Source: Microbulbifer flavimaris (GTDB lineage: Bacteria > Pseudomonadota > Gammaproteobacteria > Pseudomonadales > Cellvibrionaceae). From it: a stretch of DNA of 64,000 bases. Below are positions 62,694 to 64,000 of this stretch, in pieces; position 1 is the first letter of the stretch, and each line of letters starts with the position of its first letter. The DNA lies in the NCBI RefSeq assembly GCF_001641755.2, contig NZ_LRFG02000007.1:7501-71500 (forward strand). The letters run 5' to 3'. The notes beneath the pieces are model-generated. The model saw only the letters and a list, made by a program, of their open reading frames with translations, had not been told where the DNA came from and ran no database searches. Both the position numbers and the translations under genes were made by a program.

Positions 62694-63917
62694 ATGAACA
62701 TCGGCAAGCTGAACATCGGCCCGGCCACCATGGTCACGGCGGCCTTTATTGGCCCCGGCACCGTGATTACCGCCTCCCTGGCCGGCGCCAACTATGGTTA
62801 CGCCCTGCTCTGGGCCCTGCTGTTCTCCGTGTGCGCCAGCATCATCCTGCAGGAAATGGCCGCGCGACTGGGCGTCGTCACCCAGCGGGGACTGGGGGAA
62901 AACATTCGCGAGACGTTCCAGCGCCCGCTGCCGCGCTGGTGCGCAATGGCCCTTGTAGTCAGCGCCATTTTTATCGGCAATGCGGCTTATCAGGGCGGCA
63001 ACATTGCCGGTGCCGCCGTCGGCGTTACGGCCCTGTTCCGGGATTGGCCTGGCGCAGCGGCGGCGTTCAACCTGCCCGCAATTCTGATCACGATCATCGC
63101 CTTCGCCCTGCTGTGGAGTGGCAGCTATCGACTGATCGAGCGAGCCCTGGTTTTTCTTGTGGCGTTAATGAGTCTCGCCTTCCTCGCGACTTTCATTGTC
63201 ACCCGTCCCGACCTTGGCGATCTGCTTCGGGGCCTGCTGGTGCCCGGCATCCCTGATGGTGCGGCGCTGACGGTGATCGCCCTGATCGGCACTACCGTGG
63301 TGCCCTACAACCTGTTTCTGCACAGTGCCAGCGCCAGTCAAAAGTGGAAGCACCGCGACCAGCTTCCCGAGGCCCGCCGGGATCTGCTGGTATCCATTCC
63401 GCTCGGGGGGCTGATTTCCATCGCGATTGCTTCCACTGCAGCCTCGGCCTTTTTTCAGCGCCAGATCGACATACAGGGCGCTTCAGGCCTGGCGGCGTCG
63501 CTGGAACCGCTGTTCGGGAGCGGCGCCGCCGCATTTCTCGGTATTGGCCTGTTTGCTGCGGGCATCTCCTCGGCGCTCACCGCGCCGCTGGCGGCCGCCT
63601 ACGCACTGCGCGGTGTGCTGGGGCTTGCAGGGGGGATGCGCAGCCCAGGCTTTCGCCTGACCTGGCTGGCCGTGCTGCTATCCGGGGGGACCATCGCCAC
63701 CCTGGGAGTGCGTCCGGTGGAGGTCATCTGGTTTGCCCAGGTCGCCAACGGCCTGTTGCTACCCATCGTGACCGCGTTCCTGCTGTGGGAGATGAATACC
63801 GACCGGCTGGGGGAGCACCGCAACAACCGACTGCAAAACCTGCTCGGCTGCCTCGTTCTCCTGATTACAGTGTTGCTGGGTGGGCGCAGCCTGCTATCGG
63901 CTTTCGGGGCTCTCTGA
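62694..63917 (+). CDS. Nramp-family metal transporter with altered binding motifs
   Basis: The 407-residue protein has about eleven hydrophobic segments of the SLC11/Nramp fold. Transport of a divalent metal is inferred from the fold. The helix-1 motif that reads DPGN in Mn/Fe transporters is GPGT here (residues 20-23), and the helix-6 MPH motif is VPY (203-205), although NLFLHS follows as usual. This fits Nramp-related transporters of other cations, including the described magnesium-transporting clade, better than MntH. It lies 80 bases after uvrA with only a weak ribosome site. Confidence 0.85.
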   Translation: MNIGKLNIGPATMVTAAFIGPGTVITASLAGANYGYALLWALLFSVCASIILQEMAARLGVVTQRGLGENIRETFQRPLPRWCAMALVVSAIFIGNAAYQGGNIAGAAVGVTALFRDWPGAAAAFNLPAILITIIAFALLWSGSYRLIERALVFLVALMSLAFLATFIVTRPDLGDLLRGLLVPGIPDGAALTVIALIGTTVVPYNLFLHSASASQKWKHRDQLPEARRDLLVSIPLGGLISIAIASTAASAFFQRQIDIQGASGLAASLEPLFGSGAAAFLGIGLFAAGISSALTAPLAAAYALRGVLGLAGGMRSPGFRLTWLAVLLSGGTIATLGVRPVEVIWFAQVANGLLLPIVTAFLLWEMNTDRLGEHRNNRLQNLLGCLVLLITVLLGGRSLLSAFGAL

Positions 63918-64000
63918 GGCAGCCCCTGTACGCGGGAGTGACGGTGCGGAAAGCCGCCACACGGTAAACCACCTACTGCAATCCCGGCCGATAGCGCCGC

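Overview
The window looks like a chromosomal segment from a GC-rich marine gammaproteobacterium. The order pilS-pilR, minor pilin operon, ispH-fkpB-lspA-ileS-ribF-murJ, rpsT, proB-obg-rpmA-rplU and ispB is the one known from Pseudomonas. The rluD-pgeF-clpB/bamD block is also classic gammaproteobacterial. Two features point to a Cellvibrionales-type marine organism such as Microbulbifer: a set of proteobacterial dedicated sortase (Pds) regulators, and an extragenic repeat family. That assignment is inference. I saw no tRNA, rRNA, CRISPR, transposase or prophage gene.

Layout. 1-3.4 kb: branched-chain amino acid operon ilvI-ilvN-ilvC (minus). 3.9-11.5 kb: a DUF4124 protein, a DUF3604 protein, a secreted fasciclin-domain protein and an RND efflux pump with its adaptor. 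11.7-19.1 kb: clpB, pgeF, rluD, divergent bamD, then nadE. 19.1-35.4 kb: type IV pilus region with the PilS/PilR two-component system, a FimT-like pseudopilin, pilE and two tandem paralogous fimU-pilV-pilW-pilX-pilY1 cassettes. 35.6-43.1 kb: ispH, fkpB, lspA, ileS, ribF, murJ (minus). 43.3-47.2 kb: a 45-residue membrane peptide and pdsO-pdsR-pdsS. 47.3-52 kb: rpsT, proB, obgE, rpmA, rplU, ispB. 52.4-56.7 kb: a phosphomannomutase/phosphoglucomutase and galU (sugar nucleotide supply), then fabA-fabB (unsaturated fatty acid synthesis). 56.8-63.9 kb: a sugar-nucleotide-reductase-like protein, ssb, an MFS transporter, uvrA and an atypical Nramp transporter.

The most unusual parts are: the duplicated minor-pilin/PilY1 operon, whose pilin-like proteins repeatedly carry EF-hand-like calcium loops; the Pds regulatory trio with no sortase or substrate gene beside it; an Nramp homologue lacking the canonical Mn/Fe-binding motifs; and two copies of a palindromic extragenic element between ispB and the phosphomannomutase gene.

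Many start codons were moved from the longest possible reading frame to a better-supported internal start, using ribosome binding sites and family N-termini; the reason is given per gene.
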